Shown here: one piece after another, positions 24,027 through 35,053 of the stretch
How the letters are laid out: each line of letters begins with the position of its first letter
How positions within the stretch are numbered: position 1 is the stretch's first letter
Source: Rhizomicrobium sp.
Lineage (GTDB): Bacteria > Pseudomonadota > Alphaproteobacteria > Micropepsales > Micropepsaceae
Reading direction: 5' to 3'
DNA: 64,000 bases
NCBI GenBank assembly: GCA_037200985.1
Contig: JBBCGJ010000001.1
Location: 782,756 to 846,755 of the forward strand
Translations under genes and position numbers: made by a program
The notes under the pieces: model-generated
The model's input: the letters and a program-made list of their open reading frames with translations, nothing else
Database searches by the model: none
What the model was told of the DNA's origin: nothing

Positions 24027-24530
24027 CTAACGTTCGTCCTTCTCGATATCGGCGTCGATGATGCCGCTGACGTCGTCGTTCTCGTCTTCGTCTTCTTCGA
24101 GGAGGCTGTTGTCGTCCTCCTCGTCCTCGTCGTCTTCCTCGACGACGATGTCCTCGATGTCGTCCTCGTCGACCACCGACATGCCGGCGCCTTCGGTCTC
24201 GGTCTCTTCGGCGGCTTCTTCCTCTTCCTCGTCCTCGCCGGTGGCGGCGATCTGGATCGGCGCCTCGTCCGGGATCGGCTCGACGACTTCCTCGACCTCG
24301 GCCTCTTCGCTCTCCTCGTCCTCGTTCTCCGCCTCTTCATCGTCGGCTTCGGCGGCGGCGGGCTGCGCGGCGACGGCTTCGGGCTGGCGCGGACGGCGCT
24401 GCTTGTACATCGCCTCGGGCTCGAAGGTGAACTGACACTTCGGGCACTCGATGGGACGCTTCTGGAGGTCGTAGAACCGCGCCGTGCAATTGGGGCACAC
24501 GCGCTTCAAACCGAGATCTGCCTTGACCAA
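24027..24530 (-). CDS. TIGR02300 (FYDLN) zinc-ribbon protein with acidic tail
   Basis: A 167-residue protein. TTG 24530 was chosen because the family begins directly with the zinc-ribbon (here VKADLGLKRVCPNC), and GGGAA lies 9 bases upstream. Two CPxC pairs (CPNC and CPKC, about residues 11-36) with the FYDLQKRPI motif between them define the family. From residue 60 onward about half of residues are Asp or Glu, in runs such as EEDDEDEEDD. The alphaproteobacterial family is conserved but has no proven function. It is divergent from aroA across 91 bases. Confidence 0.88.
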   Translation of the reverse strand: MVKADLGLKRVCPNCTARFYDLQKRPIECPKCQFTFEPEAMYKQRRPRQPEAVAAQPAAAEADDEEAENEDEESEEAEVEEVVEPIPDEAPIQIAATGEDEEEEEAAEETETEGAGMSVVDEDDIEDIVVEEDDEDEEDDNSLLEEDEDENDDVSGIIDADIEKDER

Positions 24531-24621
24531 TCTATTGCTTCCCGTGAAGAAGGGTTTCTTTGGAAGGCGGGTCGTTTGCCACGCCTGACACCGGCTGTCA
24601 AAGAAGTTTTGGGGCGTAGAG

Positions 24622-25971
24622 ATGCACGGTTCCGGCGCGGCCAGGCCCTTGAAATCGCGGAAATCTTCCGGGTTGCGGGGCATCGCGGCGGTTCCCGGCG
24701 ACAAATCCATCTCCCACCGGGCCTTGATCCTGGGTGCCCTGACGGTGGGCGAAACCGCCATTACCGGGCTTCTCGAAGCCGAAGACGTCCTCAACACCGC
24801 CGCCGCGATGCGGGCGTTCGGCGCCGCCGTCACCCATGACGGTCCCGGCGCCTGGCGCGTCCGGGGCACCGGCGTGGGCGGCTGGGGCGAGCCCGACAAT
24901 GTGCTCGATTTCGGCAATTCCGGTACCGGCTCGCGCCTCGTCATGGGCGCCATGGCAACCGCGCCGATCACCGCGGTGTTCACCGGTGACGCCTCGCTGC
25001 GCGGCCGGCCGATGGCCCGGGTGCTCGATCCTCTGACGCATTTCGGCGCGGTCTACACCGCGCGCGCCCACGGCCTGATGCCGGTGACGCTGACCGGCGC
25101 CAAGCTCCCGATCGCCGTCGAGCATCACGTCGCTGTCGCCTCCGCCCAGGTCAAATCCGCGATGCTGCTGGCGGCGCTGGGCGCGCCGGGCCGCTCGCGC
25201 ATCGGCCAGGACGCGCTCACCCGCGACCACACCGAGAAGATGCTCGCCGCCTTCGGCGCGAAGATCGAGATCGAGCCGCTCGCGACGGGCGAAGCGGTCC
25301 ATGTGAGCGGCGAAGCCGAGCTCAAGCCCTGCGCCGTCGACGTGCCGCGCGATCCGTCCTCCGCCGCCTTCGCGCTGGTCGCCGCGCTGATCGTGCCGGG
25401 CTCGGAGGTGCGCATTCCGTCCGTGCTGCTCAATCCGCGTCGCATCGGCCTGATCGAGACCCTGCTGGAGATGGGCGCCTCTATCGCCATCGAGAACGAG
25501 CGGATCAGCGGCGGCGAAAGGATCGGCGACCTCGTCGCGCGCTCTTCGCAGCTCAGGGGCGTCGATGTGCCCCCCGACCGCGCGCCCGCGATGATCGACG
25601 AGTACCCGATCCTCGCCGTGGCGGCCGCCTTCGCCGAAGGCCGGACGGTGATGCGCGGTCTCGAAGAGCTGCGCGTGAAGGAAAGCGACCGCCTCGCCGC
25701 GATCGCCGCCGGTCTCAAGGCCAACGGCCTTACGACATCCGAAACCCACGACACGCTGACGGTGGAGGGCAGGGGCCTGGACGGCGTCCCCGGCGGCGCC
25801 CGCGTGGCGACGCATCTGGACCACCGCATCGCGATGAGCTTTCTGGTCATGGGTCTGGCCGCCAAGGACGCCGTCACCGTCGACGACACCGCGATGATCG
25901 CGACGAGCTTTCCCGAATTCGAGCAGCTCATGCGCGACCTGGGCGCCGATTTCCAGGCGGTGAATGCATGA
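24622..25971 (+). CDS. aroA: 3-phosphoshikimate 1-carboxyvinyltransferase (EPSP synthase)
   Basis: A 449-residue enzyme of the shikimate pathway joining phosphoenolpyruvate to shikimate 3-phosphate. Motifs seen: [17 protein letters not shown] (about 26-42), NSGTGSRL (substrate loop, about 96-103), and [16 protein letters not shown] near residue 350. The NSGTGSRL form is typical of class II enzymes of alphaproteobacteria, which are relatively glyphosate-tolerant; that property is inferred. It heads aroA-cmk-rpsA, with its stop overlapping the cmk start. Confidence 0.96.
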   Translation: MHGSGAARPLKSRKSSGLRGIAAVPGDKSISHRALILGALTVGETAITGLLEAEDVLNTAAAMRAFGAAVTHDGPGAWRVRGTGVGGWGEPDNVLDFGNSGTGSRLVMGAMATAPITAVFTGDASLRGRPMARVLDPLTHFGAVYTARAHGLMPVTLTGAKLPIAVEHHVAVASAQVKSAMLLAALGAPGRSRIGQDALTRDHTEKMLAAFGAKIEIEPLATGEAVHVSGEAELKPCAVDVPRDPSSAAFALVAALIVPGSEVRIPSVLLNPRRIGLIETLLEMGASIAIENERISGGERIGDLVARSSQLRGVDVPPDRAPAMIDEYPILAVAAAFAEGRTVMRGLEELRVKESDRLAAIAAGLKANGLTTSETHDTLTVEGRGLDGVPGGARVATHLDHRIAMSFLVMGLAAKDAVTVDDTAMIATSFPEFEQLMRDLGADFQAVNA

Positions 25972-26636
25972 GCATCGTCATCGCCGTCGATGGGACCGCG
26001 GCCTCCGGCAAGGGAACGCTCGCCAAGCGTCTCGCCCGGCACTTCAACTTCGCCCATATGGATTCCGGCTCACTCTACCGCCTGACCGCGCTCGCGGTGC
26101 TGGAGGCCAAGGGCGATCCAACCCGCGAGGCCGACGGGCTCCAGGGCGCCCGCGCCATAGACCTCTCCCGCGCCGGCAGCCCCGCCATCCGCACCGACGT
26201 GGTCGGCAAGGCGGCGAGCCAGGTCTCGGCCATCCCCGCCGTGCGCCGGGCGCTGCACGACTACCAGATCGCCTTCCTGGACCACCCGCCCGGCGGCAGC
26301 TTGGGCGCCGTGATGGACGGCCGCGACATCGGCACCGTCATCGCCCCCGGCGCGACCGCCAAGCTGTTCGTCGACGCCGACCCCAAGGTCCGCGCCCATC
26401 GCCGGCTCCTGGAGCTGGAAGCCATGGGCATCCTCCGCGACGAGGCCGATCTCTTCCAGGAGATCCTGGCCCGGGACGCGGCCGACCGCACACGCCCGAT
26501 CTCCCCCATGGTCCGGGCGGCGGACGCGGACTTGCTTGATACCACCGCTTTGGGTATAGACGCCGCGTTCGCGGCAGCCCTCGCTTTGGTCTCACCGAAG
26601 ATCGAGGACGCGCTCAAGGCTCGCCACAGGGGTTAG
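25968..26636 (+). CDS. cmk: Cytidylate kinase
   Basis: A 222-residue enzyme phosphorylating CMP and dCMP. The P-loop [19 protein letters not shown] lies at residues 4-22, with [10 protein letters not shown] (nucleotide-binding) and [14 protein letters not shown] following. The length is the usual 210-230. The ATG overlaps the aroA stop (ATGA) and rpsA follows after 144 bases, the standard aroA-cmk-rpsA order of proteobacteria. Confidence 0.96.
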   Translation: MSIVIAVDGTAASGKGTLAKRLARHFNFAHMDSGSLYRLTALAVLEAKGDPTREADGLQGARAIDLSRAGSPAIRTDVVGKAASQVSAIPAVRRALHDYQIAFLDHPPGGSLGAVMDGRDIGTVIAPGATAKLFVDADPKVRAHRRLLELEAMGILRDEADLFQEILARDAADRTRPISPMVRAADADLLDTTALGIDAAFAAALALVSPKIEDALKARHRG

Positions 26637-26780
26637 GAGACCCGGCGGCCTCTTCGAGCCACCCGAACTTGACCGACAACCCAACCGCCCAAGCGGGCTT
26701 TGCGTCCGCGCGGGAAGTCCATCACGCCGAAGCCCGAGGGCAAGGCGGATCGGCACGACGAAGTGAATTGGAAATACCGA

Positions 26781-28523
<1,743 letters not shown>

Positions 28524-28551
28524 TCGTCGTCGCCTTTAGGGAAGCGGAAAG

Positions 28552-28580
28552 GGCGCGGAGCGATCCGCGCCTTTTTCTTT
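28552..28580 (+). terminator. Rho-independent terminator of aroA-cmk-rpsA
   Basis: A perfect 8-base GC-rich stem (GGCGCGGA / TCCGCGCC) with a GCGA loop, followed by TTTTTCTTT, starting 29 bases after the rpsA stop. Confidence 0.93.
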
Positions 28581-28629
28581 GTCCATGGCCAAGCGTTCGG
28601 CATCGATTTTCCTCCCCCGTTGTTGCGGG

Positions 28630-29816
28630 CAGGGGAATCGCATATGGGATTTTGGCGGTTGCGGGCTTGGTCTTTGTGGCTTCTGAAGGTGTCTTCTGAT
28701 TCTTCAGGAGACGGGAATGGACAGCTTCCACGAGGTATTTGGGGACTTGCCCGATCCGCGCGCGGACAATGCGCGCCACGATCTTGTGGAAGTCCTTTTC
28801 ATCGCCCTGGTTGGGACGCTGTGCGGGGCCACGTCGTGCAGCGACATGGAAGAGTTCGGACTGTCGAAGGAACCGCTTCTTCGGCAAATCCTGGTGCTGG
28901 AGCATGGCATTCCGAGCCACGACACCTTCAGCCGGGTGTTCCGGATGCTCGATCCGCAGGCGTTCGAGGCGGCCTTCCGGACGTTCATGGCGGCCTTTGG
29001 GGCGGCGGCGAAGCTGGGCAAGACCAAGGGCGTCGTGGCGGTGGACGGCAAGTCGCTGCGCCGCGCCTACGAGGCGGGCCAAAGCCACATGCCGCGGCTG
29101 ATGGTGACGGCATGGGGCGCCCAGACCCGCATGGCCCTGGCCAACATGCTGGCGCCGGACAACGACGAGGCCGGCACGGCGCTGAAGCTGCTCGAACTGG
29201 TGGCGCTGAAGGGCTGCATCGTCACCGCCGACGCGCTGCACTGCCATCGCAAGATGGCCCGGACGATCGTGAACCGCGGCGGCGACTATGTGCTGGCGGT
29301 CAAGGACAACCAGCCGGGATTGTTGGCCGATGCCAAGGCAGCCCTGGCGGTGCTGCCCAAGGACACCGAACCGGCCAGGAGCCGGGACGGCCATCACGGC
29401 CGCACCGAAAGCCGCGCCGCCCTGGTCACCTCGGCCCCAGGCATGGCCGACAAGCACGCCTTCCCGGGCTTGAAGGCGGTGGCCAGGATCATCTGCCGCC
29501 GCGGCACGGACAAGCCCGTCGAGCGCTACTTCCTGCTGTCGCGCTCCTGCACCGGTGCCGAACTGCTGCGCATCGTACGGGCCCATTGGGGTATCGAAAA
29601 CCAGCTCCACTGGGCCCTCGACGTCGTCCTCGACGAGGATCTGGCGCGCAGCCGAAAAGACAACGCGCCGCAAAACCTCGCCGTCCTCAGACGAACCGCA
29701 CTCAACATCGCAAGAGCACATCCCAATACAAAGACTTCCCTGCGCCGCAAAATCCTCCGCGCAGGATGGGACGACAACTTCCTCTTCGACCTCATCAGAC
29801 ATATGCGATAGCCCTG
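28630..29816 (+). mobile_element. ISAs1-family insertion sequence with intact target duplication
   Basis: The element is 1187 bases. Its 17-base terminal inverted repeats (28630-28646 and 29800-29816) begin CAGGG and share ATCGCATATG, with two mismatches. Perfect 10-base direct repeats, TTGTTGCGGG, flank it at 28620-28629 and 29817-29826, the duplication size known for ISAs1. Intact ends, gene and duplication point to a recent insertion. Confidence 0.95.
28717..29811 (+). CDS. ISAs1-family DDE transposase
   Basis: A 364-residue transposase, full length for the family. The N-terminal DDE-associated domain (DLPDPRADNARHDLVEVLFI) is followed by catalytic positions in VVAVDGKSLRRAY (Asp, about 109), IVTADALHCHRKM (Asp) and the HWGIENQLHWALDV segment (Glu). 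The reading frame is intact, and its stop codon lies inside the right inverted repeat. It has its own start with CGGGA upstream and is probably active. Confidence 0.95.
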   Translation: MDSFHEVFGDLPDPRADNARHDLVEVLFIALVGTLCGATSCSDMEEFGLSKEPLLRQILVLEHGIPSHDTFSRVFRMLDPQAFEAAFRTFMAAFGAAAKLGKTKGVVAVDGKSLRRAYEAGQSHMPRLMVTAWGAQTRMALANMLAPDNDEAGTALKLLELVALKGCIVTADALHCHRKMARTIVNRGGDYVLAVKDNQPGLLADAKAALAVLPKDTEPARSRDGHHGRTESRAALVTSAPGMADKHAFPGLKAVARIICRRGTDKPVERYFLLSRSCTGAELLRIVRAHWGIENQLHWALDVVLDEDLARSRKDNAPQNLAVLRRTALNIARAHPNTKTSLRRKILRAGWDDNFLFDLIRHMR

Positions 29817-29883
29817 TTGTTGCGGGGGAGGTGCCGAGCGAAGCGAGGCGGAGGGGGCCCGCGCCGCAAAGCGGACAGCGGGC

Positions 29884-30233
29884 CTATCCCGAGACTTATC
29901 CAACACCCCCGGCGCGGCCTTATGATGCCGCCATGAACAAGCTGATCCAATTCGTCATGCGGGCTCTCGCGCACCGCGTCTTTCGGTGTCTGCCCGGCGC
30001 GCTCACGCACATCTCGAAAACAATTATCTTGCCGAAACTGTCTCAACATATTGCCCGGAAAGAGATATTCGCACGGCGTCGTGTGCTGCCAAGGCACGCA
30101 TCGCGGTTGCCATCTGCCGGTCGTCGCGTCTCCGCATGGCGCCGATCCGTCCCGCGCGCGTCTCCTGCCAAGCTCCTGACAGAACCCTGGCAGGAGCGGC
30201 CCGCTACGGTCTCGCTCCATTGAGGAGGGTTCT
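29884..30233. other. Intergenic stretch without a supported gene
   Basis: After the repeat remnant, the 350 bases up to the VOC gene hold no recognised RNA or site. An open frame 29933-30223 (96 codons, beginning MNKLIQFVMRALAHRVF) is possible, but it lacks a Shine-Dalgarno and its later half is arginine/proline-rich like a shadow frame, so I do not annotate it as a gene. The last 15 bases provide the GAGGAGG-type ribosome site of the 30234 gene. Confidence 0.5.
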
Positions 30234-30644
30234 ATGAGATTCGTATCCATGGCCGCCGGTTTCGTGCTGGCCACGCTGATCACCATCGGCGCGCATGCCG
30301 CCGTTCCGGACGACGCCGACTATGTCGAGTTCACCGTGCACGACATCGCCCGCGCCAAGACGTTCTATCGCGCGGTGTTCGGCTGGACCTTCACCGACTA
30401 CGGTCCGACCTATGCCAGCTTCGACGACGGCCGCATCGGCGGCGGCTTCACGACGGACGGCGCGCCGCGCGCCGCCGGCGGTCCGCTTGTCGTGTTCTAC
30501 GCCGCCGATCTGGACGCCACGCTCGCCAGGGTGAAGGCGGCCGGCGGCACGATCGTCAAGCCGCCCTTTGCCTTTCCCGGCGGGCGGCGCTTCCATTTCA
30601 CCGATCCCGACGGCACCGAGATCGCCGTATGGTCCCGCAGATAG
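30234..30644 (+). CDS. Secreted VOC (glyoxalase/bleomycin-resistance fold) protein
   Basis: A 136-residue protein with a signal peptide (MAAGFVLATLITIGAHA, cleaved near residue 22) and one VOC domain: VEFTVHDIARAKTFYRAVFG, a middle GGGFTTDG segment and closing FTDPDGTEIAVWS. VOC proteins are usually cytoplasmic, so the export signal is unusual. Only one half of the fold's metal sites is clear (Glu at the end), and a dimer would be needed. Start ATG 30234 has GAGGAGGG upstream. It is followed 9 bases later by a TfoX-like gene, so the two may be co-transcribed. Confidence 0.82.
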   Translation: MRFVSMAAGFVLATLITIGAHAAVPDDADYVEFTVHDIARAKTFYRAVFGWTFTDYGPTYASFDDGRIGGGFTTDGAPRAAGGPLVVFYAADLDATLARVKAAGGTIVKPPFAFPGGRRFHFTDPDGTEIAVWSRR

Positions 30645-30653
30645 GAGCAATCC

Positions 30654-31040
30654 ATGCCGCACGATCCGCGCGCCCTGCAGAAGGCGATGGAAGCCGCGCT
30701 GCCCGCGCATGTCGATTGGCGCTTCAAGCCGATGTTCGGCGGCATCGGCGTCTATGCCGACGACAAGATGTGCGTCTCGCTGTCCGACATCGGCCTCGCC
30801 GTGAAGCTGGCGCCCGCCGAACAGGACGCGCTCCTCAAGCTGAAGGGCGCCAGGCGGCTGCAATACGAGCCGTCCGCGCCGCCGAGCAAGACCTACATCG
30901 TCGTGCCCGACGCGATGTTGTCCGACCGCAAGGCGCTCGGCCATTGGCTGTCCGTCAGCGCCGCCCATGCCGCCGCCTCGCCGGCCGCAAAACGGCGCAA
31001 ATCCGCGGCTGCCAAGCCCGGGAAACCGCGCCGGACTTAA
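30654..31040 (+). CDS. TfoX N-terminal domain protein
   Basis: A 128-residue protein with a single TfoX/Sxy N-terminal domain (FKPMFGGIGVYADDKMCVSL, KTYIVVPDAMLSDRKALGHW), the part shared with competence regulators, but without the C-terminal TfoX domain. A lysine/arginine/alanine-rich tail follows. Stand-alone TfoX-N proteins are common in alphaproteobacteria and have no assigned role; a competence function should not be assumed. Confidence 0.85.
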   Translation: MPHDPRALQKAMEAALPAHVDWRFKPMFGGIGVYADDKMCVSLSDIGLAVKLAPAEQDALLKLKGARRLQYEPSAPPSKTYIVVPDAMLSDRKALGHWLSVSAAHAAASPAAKRRKSAAAKPGKPRRT

Positions 31041-31058
31041 CGGGGCATTATCCCCGTT
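31039..31058 (+). terminator. Possible terminator hairpin after the TfoX-like gene
   Basis: A perfect 7-base inverted repeat AACGGGG-CATTAT-CCCCGTT that includes the end of the stop codon. No long T-run follows (only TTCT), so termination may be weak; an operator for the kinase gene at 31075 is the alternative. Confidence 0.4.
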
Positions 31059-31074
31059 CTGGGTAGTTTCGGCG

Positions 31075-32793
31075 ATGTTGCGCCGGGATCCCGACTTCGT
31101 GAACGTGTCCGCCCAGTCCATTGCGCCCGCGTCGCGGGACCGCGGCGTGCCGCAGTCTCTGGCGCTGCTGGGTCTGGCGATCTTCGCCACCACTTGGGCC
31201 TGTGTCGCGCTCGTCGAGCATAACGGCCGCATCTCGCCCCTCTGGGTCAGCAATGCGATCCTGCTGGCCTGCCTGCTGCGCCGCCCGACGCGGGCCTGGC
31301 TGCCGATGCTGGCGGTCGCGGCGCTCGCGGCCATTGCCGCCGATTTCGCGACCAACGACACCGTGTTCAACGCCATGGGCTTCTGCCTCGCCAATCTGAC
31401 GGAAGTCCTCATCGTGGCGGTGCCGCTGCGCTGGCTCGGCTTCGATCGGGTGTTCAGCCGCACCGAGGTCCTGCTGACCTTCTACGGGCTGGTGATCGCG
31501 GCCTGCGCCGTCTCCGCGGGCATGGCGGGCGCGATGCTGCACTATTCCTCGGGCGCGTCGTTCTTCTCGGTCGCGCGGAGTTGGTTCGGCGCCGACACGC
31601 TGGGCCTCAGCCTGCTGGTGCCGTTCTTCATGTGCGTACGCTATGCCGCGGTCGAGGAGATGTTCGCGCCCGGCGCGCGGTTCGGCACCTTCGTGCTGCT
31701 GGGTCTCGTCGCCGCCATCGGCTATCTCTGCTATGCGCTGCCCCATTGGGCGCCGAGCTTCCTCTACTTTCCGGTCCTGATCCTGCTCACCTTCCGCCGC
31801 GGCTTCGCCGGCGGCGCGCTCGGATTGTCCATGGCGCTGGTGGTCTCGTTCTACATGGCGATCGACGATCAGGCCTCGGTGTCGCTCCTGCAGCACAGCC
31901 AGGCCGAGCGCATCGCGATGGTGCAGCTCTACTACGCCGTGATCGGCTTCACCGTCATCCTGGCCGGCGCCACGCTCGACGAGCGGCGGGCGCTGGAGAA
32001 AAGCCTCGCGCTTTCCGCCCAGCGCGCCGAGGCGGCGCGCGAGGAGGCGCTGCTCGCCAAGGACATGGCGGAGAAGGCGAGCCACGCCAAATCCTCCTTC
32101 CTCGCCAATATGAGCCACGAGCTGCGCACCCCGCTGAACGCGGTGCTCGGCTTCTCGGAGATCATCCACACCGAGATGTACGGCCCCAATGGCGACACGC
32201 GCTACCGCGACTATGCCGGCCTCATCCACAGCGCCGGAACGCACCTGCTCGACCTGATCGGCGACATCCTCGACATGTCGAAGATCGAGGCCGGCAAGCT
32301 CGAGCTCCACCGCGAACGGGTGAACACCGCGGCGCTGGTGCGCGAATGCGTCGAGCTGGTCTCCGAGCGCGCCGCCGCCGGCGGCGTCGCGCTGGACATG
32401 CGCGAGGCCCTGACTCCCGTCTTCCTCAGCGCCGACCGGCGCGCCCTCAAGCAGATCGTGCTGAACCTTCTGTCCAACGGCATCAAGTTCACCCCGGTCG
32501 GCGGCGTCGTCGCCATCGGCGTCAGCGACGAGGGCGCCCTGTGCCGCCTCTCGGTATCCGACACCGGCGTAGGGATATCGGCCGCCGAGATCGACCGCCT
32601 CGGCAATCCCTTCGTCCAGCTCTCGAACAATTCGGGCAACCACGCCGGAACGGGCCTGGGCCTGGCCCTGGTCCGCGGCCTGTCCGAGCTGCATGGCGGC
32701 CGCATGCGCATCCACAGCATCGAGGGCCAGGGGACGACGGTGACGGTGAGCATGCCGTTCAAGGCCCCCGTGGCGGACAGCCTGGCGGCCTGA
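31075..32793 (+). CDS. MASE1-type membrane sensor histidine kinase
   Basis: A 572-residue hybrid-less histidine kinase. Residues about 25-290 form a multi-helix MASE1 sensor region (for example SLALLGLAIFATTWACVALV, LPMLAVAALAAIAADFA). Then comes a coiled coil (RRALEKSLALSAQRAEAARE), the H-box MSHELRTPLNAVLGFSEII with His about 348, and an HATPase domain (LNLLSNGIKFTP, DTGVGIS, GTGLGLALV). The kinase core resembles the PleC/DivJ type of alphaproteobacteria. No receiver gene is adjacent. The signal is unknown; MASE1 usually faces small ligands at the membrane. Confidence 0.9.
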   Translation: MLRRDPDFVNVSAQSIAPASRDRGVPQSLALLGLAIFATTWACVALVEHNGRISPLWVSNAILLACLLRRPTRAWLPMLAVAALAAIAADFATNDTVFNAMGFCLANLTEVLIVAVPLRWLGFDRVFSRTEVLLTFYGLVIAACAVSAGMAGAMLHYSSGASFFSVARSWFGADTLGLSLLVPFFMCVRYAAVEEMFAPGARFGTFVLLGLVAAIGYLCYALPHWAPSFLYFPVLILLTFRRGFAGGALGLSMALVVSFYMAIDDQASVSLLQHSQAERIAMVQLYYAVIGFTVILAGATLDERRALEKSLALSAQRAEAAREEALLAKDMAEKASHAKSSFLANMSHELRTPLNAVLGFSEIIHTEMYGPNGDTRYRDYAGLIHSAGTHLLDLIGDILDMSKIEAGKLELHRERVNTAALVRECVELVSERAAAGGVALDMREALTPVFLSADRRALKQIVLNLLSNGIKFTPVGGVVAIGVSDEGALCRLSVSDTGVGISAAEIDRLGNPFVQLSNNSGNHAGTGLGLALVRGLSELHGGRMRIHSIEGQGTTVTVSMPFKAPVADSLAA

Positions 32794-32974
32794 GAGGCGA
32801 AAATCCGCGCTCCGGCAAGGCGCCAACCCCGCGACAGCCGGGCGGAACTCGCGCGCGTTTTAAAAAAATGCTGAGCTTTCAGGGACTTCCATTGACGATC
32901 TGTCGAGGAATTGTCACAGTTAACAGGTCGGGGCGGGGGATTCTGTCCCGCGCTGTTTCCCTCAGGGGCAGGGG

Positions 32975-33271
32975 ATGATCAAGTCCGAACTGGTTGCAAG
33001 GCTCACCGCTCGCTATCCGCACCTGTATCACCGCGATATAGAGCGCATCGTCTCGACGATGCTGGATGAAATCACCAAGGCGCTGGCGTCCGGCCATCGC
33101 GTGGAATTGCGCGGTTTCGGCGCCTTTTCGGTGAAAGTCCGTCCGGCGCGCCAGGGCCGCAATCCGCGCACCGGGGAGCCGGTGTCGGTGGAAGAAAAAC
33201 GCGCGCCCTTCTTCCGCACCGGCAAGGAGCTGCGCGAGCGTCTGAACAATGGCGACGGACGCGAGGATTAG
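32975..33271 (+). CDS. ihfB: Integration host factor beta subunit
   Basis: A 98-residue HU/IHF-family DNA-bending protein, with [20 protein letters not shown] containing the beta-arm GRNPRTGE and the intercalating Pro. The start [20 protein letters not shown] and overall length are those of the beta subunit, which pairs with IhfA. ATG 32975 follows AGGGGCAGGGG. IHF helps sigma-54 activators reach their promoters, which is relevant to rpoN in this window. The LapA-like gene follows. Confidence 0.94.
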   Translation: MIKSELVARLTARYPHLYHRDIERIVSTMLDEITKALASGHRVELRGFGAFSVKVRPARQGRNPRTGEPVSVEEKRAPFFRTGKELRERLNNGDGRED

Positions 33272-33297
33272 CCCGCTTTTCGAGCCAGGCCAGGGAC

Positions 33298-33606
33298 ATG
33301 CGACTCACCACCTGGATCGTCGGCGTGCCGGTCGCCCTGGTCGCGGTCTGGATCGCGCTGGCCAATCGGGGGCCGGTCGTCCTCAGCCTCGACCCGTTTT
33401 CCCAGGAAAGCCCGGCGCTCTCGCTGCAGATGCCGCTCTATCTGCTGCTGTTCGCGGCCGTCCTGGTCGGTGTCCTCCTGTGCGGCCTCGTCGTCGGCGT
33501 CCGCCGCGCGGCGCGGCGGGGCGCCGAATTGGCCGGGACGGCCTCGGCGAAAGCCGCTACGCTCTTGCCCGAGCGATTGCGCAGGACTAAGACCCTGCCC
33601 GGATGA
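33298..33606 (+). CDS. LapA-like (DUF1049) small membrane protein
   Basis: A 102-residue protein with two transmembrane segments (WIVGVPVALVAVWIALANRG and LYLLLFAAVLVGVLLCGLVV), the topology of the LapA/DUF1049 family, which in enterobacteria regulates LpxC stability with LapB. Here it follows ihfB and overlaps pyrF by four bases (ATGA), an order conserved in alphaproteobacteria. A role in lipopolysaccharide regulation is only by family similarity. Confidence 0.82.
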   Translation: MRLTTWIVGVPVALVAVWIALANRGPVVLSLDPFSQESPALSLQMPLYLLLFAAVLVGVLLCGLVVGVRRAARRGAELAGTASAKAATLLPERLRRTKTLPG

Positions 33607-34316
33607 GCCAGATGCGATTCTCCAATCCCGTCTTCGTCGCGCTCGATACGCCCGACGTCGAGAACGCCTTGGCGATAGCCCGCAGCGTCCGGCCCTATGT
33701 CGGCGGCCTGAAGATCGGCCTCGAATTCATCACCGCCGCCGGCCCCGAAGCGGTCCGCCGCATCGTCCAGACCGGCCTGCCGGTCTTCGCCGATGTGAAA
33801 TTCCACGACATTCCCAACACCGTCGCCGCCGCGTCGCGCGAGCTCGCCCGGCTGGGCGCCCGGATGTTCAACGTCCACGCCTCGGGTGGCGAACGGATGA
33901 TGCGCGACGCCGCGGCCGCGGCCCGCGCCGTCGACCCGCAGGTCAAGGTGATCGGCGTCACCGCGCTGACCAGCCTGGACGACGCGGTGCTCGAATCGGT
34001 CGGCCAGCGCGGTCCCGCCGAGGAACAGGTGCTGCGCCTCGCGCGCCTCGCCAAACAATCGACGCTCGACGGCGTGGTCTGTTCCGCGCATGAGATCGTG
34101 GCGCTGCGCAAGGCGCTCGGCCCCGACTTCCTTCTGGTGACGCCCGGCATCCGCCCCGCCGGCGCCGACCTTGCCGACCAGAAGCGCGTGATGACGCCGT
34201 CCGAGGCTCATCGCGCCGGCGCTGACATCCTGGTCGTCGGACGGCCCATCACCGGCGCGCCCGATCCGGCCGCCGCCGCGAAAGCGATCGCCGACGAGCT
34301 GAAACTGCCGGCCTGA
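33603..34316 (+). CDS. pyrF: Orotidine 5'-phosphate decarboxylase
   Basis: A 237-residue TIM-barrel enzyme producing UMP from OMP. The active-site strand VFADVKFHDIPNTV carries the catalytic Lys and Asp residues. FVALDTPDVENALAIARSV is at the start, and LLVTPGIRPAGAD and ADILVVGRPITGAPDP (phosphate binding) close the barrel. It begins the run pyrF-trpF-trpB-trpA on the plus strand. Confidence 0.96.
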   Translation: MSQMRFSNPVFVALDTPDVENALAIARSVRPYVGGLKIGLEFITAAGPEAVRRIVQTGLPVFADVKFHDIPNTVAAASRELARLGARMFNVHASGGERMMRDAAAAARAVDPQVKVIGVTALTSLDDAVLESVGQRGPAEEQVLRLARLAKQSTLDGVVCSAHEIVALRKALGPDFLLVTPGIRPAGADLADQKRVMTPSEAHRAGADILVVGRPITGAPDPAAAAKAIADELKLPA

Positions 34317-34397
34317 ATCGACCGCCGACCCGGCGGGCAACACTGCGCCAAGCCGTTGCTTGATCGGCCCGCCGTCGCGGTCCATAAGGCCGGTCCC

Positions 34398-35053
34398 ATG
34401 GCAGTCCTGGTCAAAATCTGCGGCGTCACCTCGGCCGAAGCGGCCGACGCGACCCTGCGCGCGGGCGCCGACATGGCGGGACTGGTCTTCAATCCGAAGT
34501 CTCCGCGCCATCTGGCGCCGGAGCAGGCGGCGAGCCTCGCCGCCCGCATGCGCGGCCGCGTCCGGCTGGTCGCGCTGCTGTGCGACCCGGCCGACGAGGC
34601 CCTGTCCGCCATCCTGGACGCCATCCGCCCCGATTTCCTCCAGCTGCATGGCGGCGAAACCGCGGCCCGCGTCGGCGCCATCCGTTCGCGCTTCGGCGTG
34701 CCGGTGATCAAGGTGCTGTCGATCGCCGAGCCGGCCGATCTCGCGGGCGTCGCGGCCTATGAAGACGCCGCCGACATGCTGCTGTTCGATGCCCGCCCGC
34801 CCGCCGGCGCGAGCCGCGAAGGCGGTCACGGCGTCGCATTCGACTGGCAGATTCTCCGTGGGCGGAGATTCTCCAAGCCATGGCTGCTCGCCGGCGGCCT
34901 GACGCCCGACAATGTCGGCCGCGCGCTCGCCGTCAGCGAAGCGCCCGGCGTCGACGTCTCGTCCGGCGTCGAGACGGCGCCCGGCATCAAGAGCCCCGAG
35001 AAGATCGCGGCCTTCGTGAGCGCGGCGCGCAACGCCCGGGTCGGAGCGGCAGC

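Larger units (their letters stand above)
28609..29883. repeat. Dispersed repeat, family A copy 3, split by the ISAs1 element
   Basis: The left 21 bases (28609-28629, CCTCCCCCGTTGTTGCGGG) and the right part (29817-29883, GGGGGAGGTGCCGAGCGAAG and on) are the two pieces of a family A copy. Removing the insertion and one copy of the duplicated TTGTTGCGGG restores a continuous CCTCCCCCG...GGGGGAGG hairpin element. The right-hand piece is in the opposite orientation to the end of copies 1, 2 and 4. Confidence 0.85.

Noticed and set aside
29933-30223. A 96-codon frame starting MNKLIQFVMRALAHRVF
   Set aside because: No Shine-Dalgarno and an Arg/Pro-rich second half; not supported as a gene.
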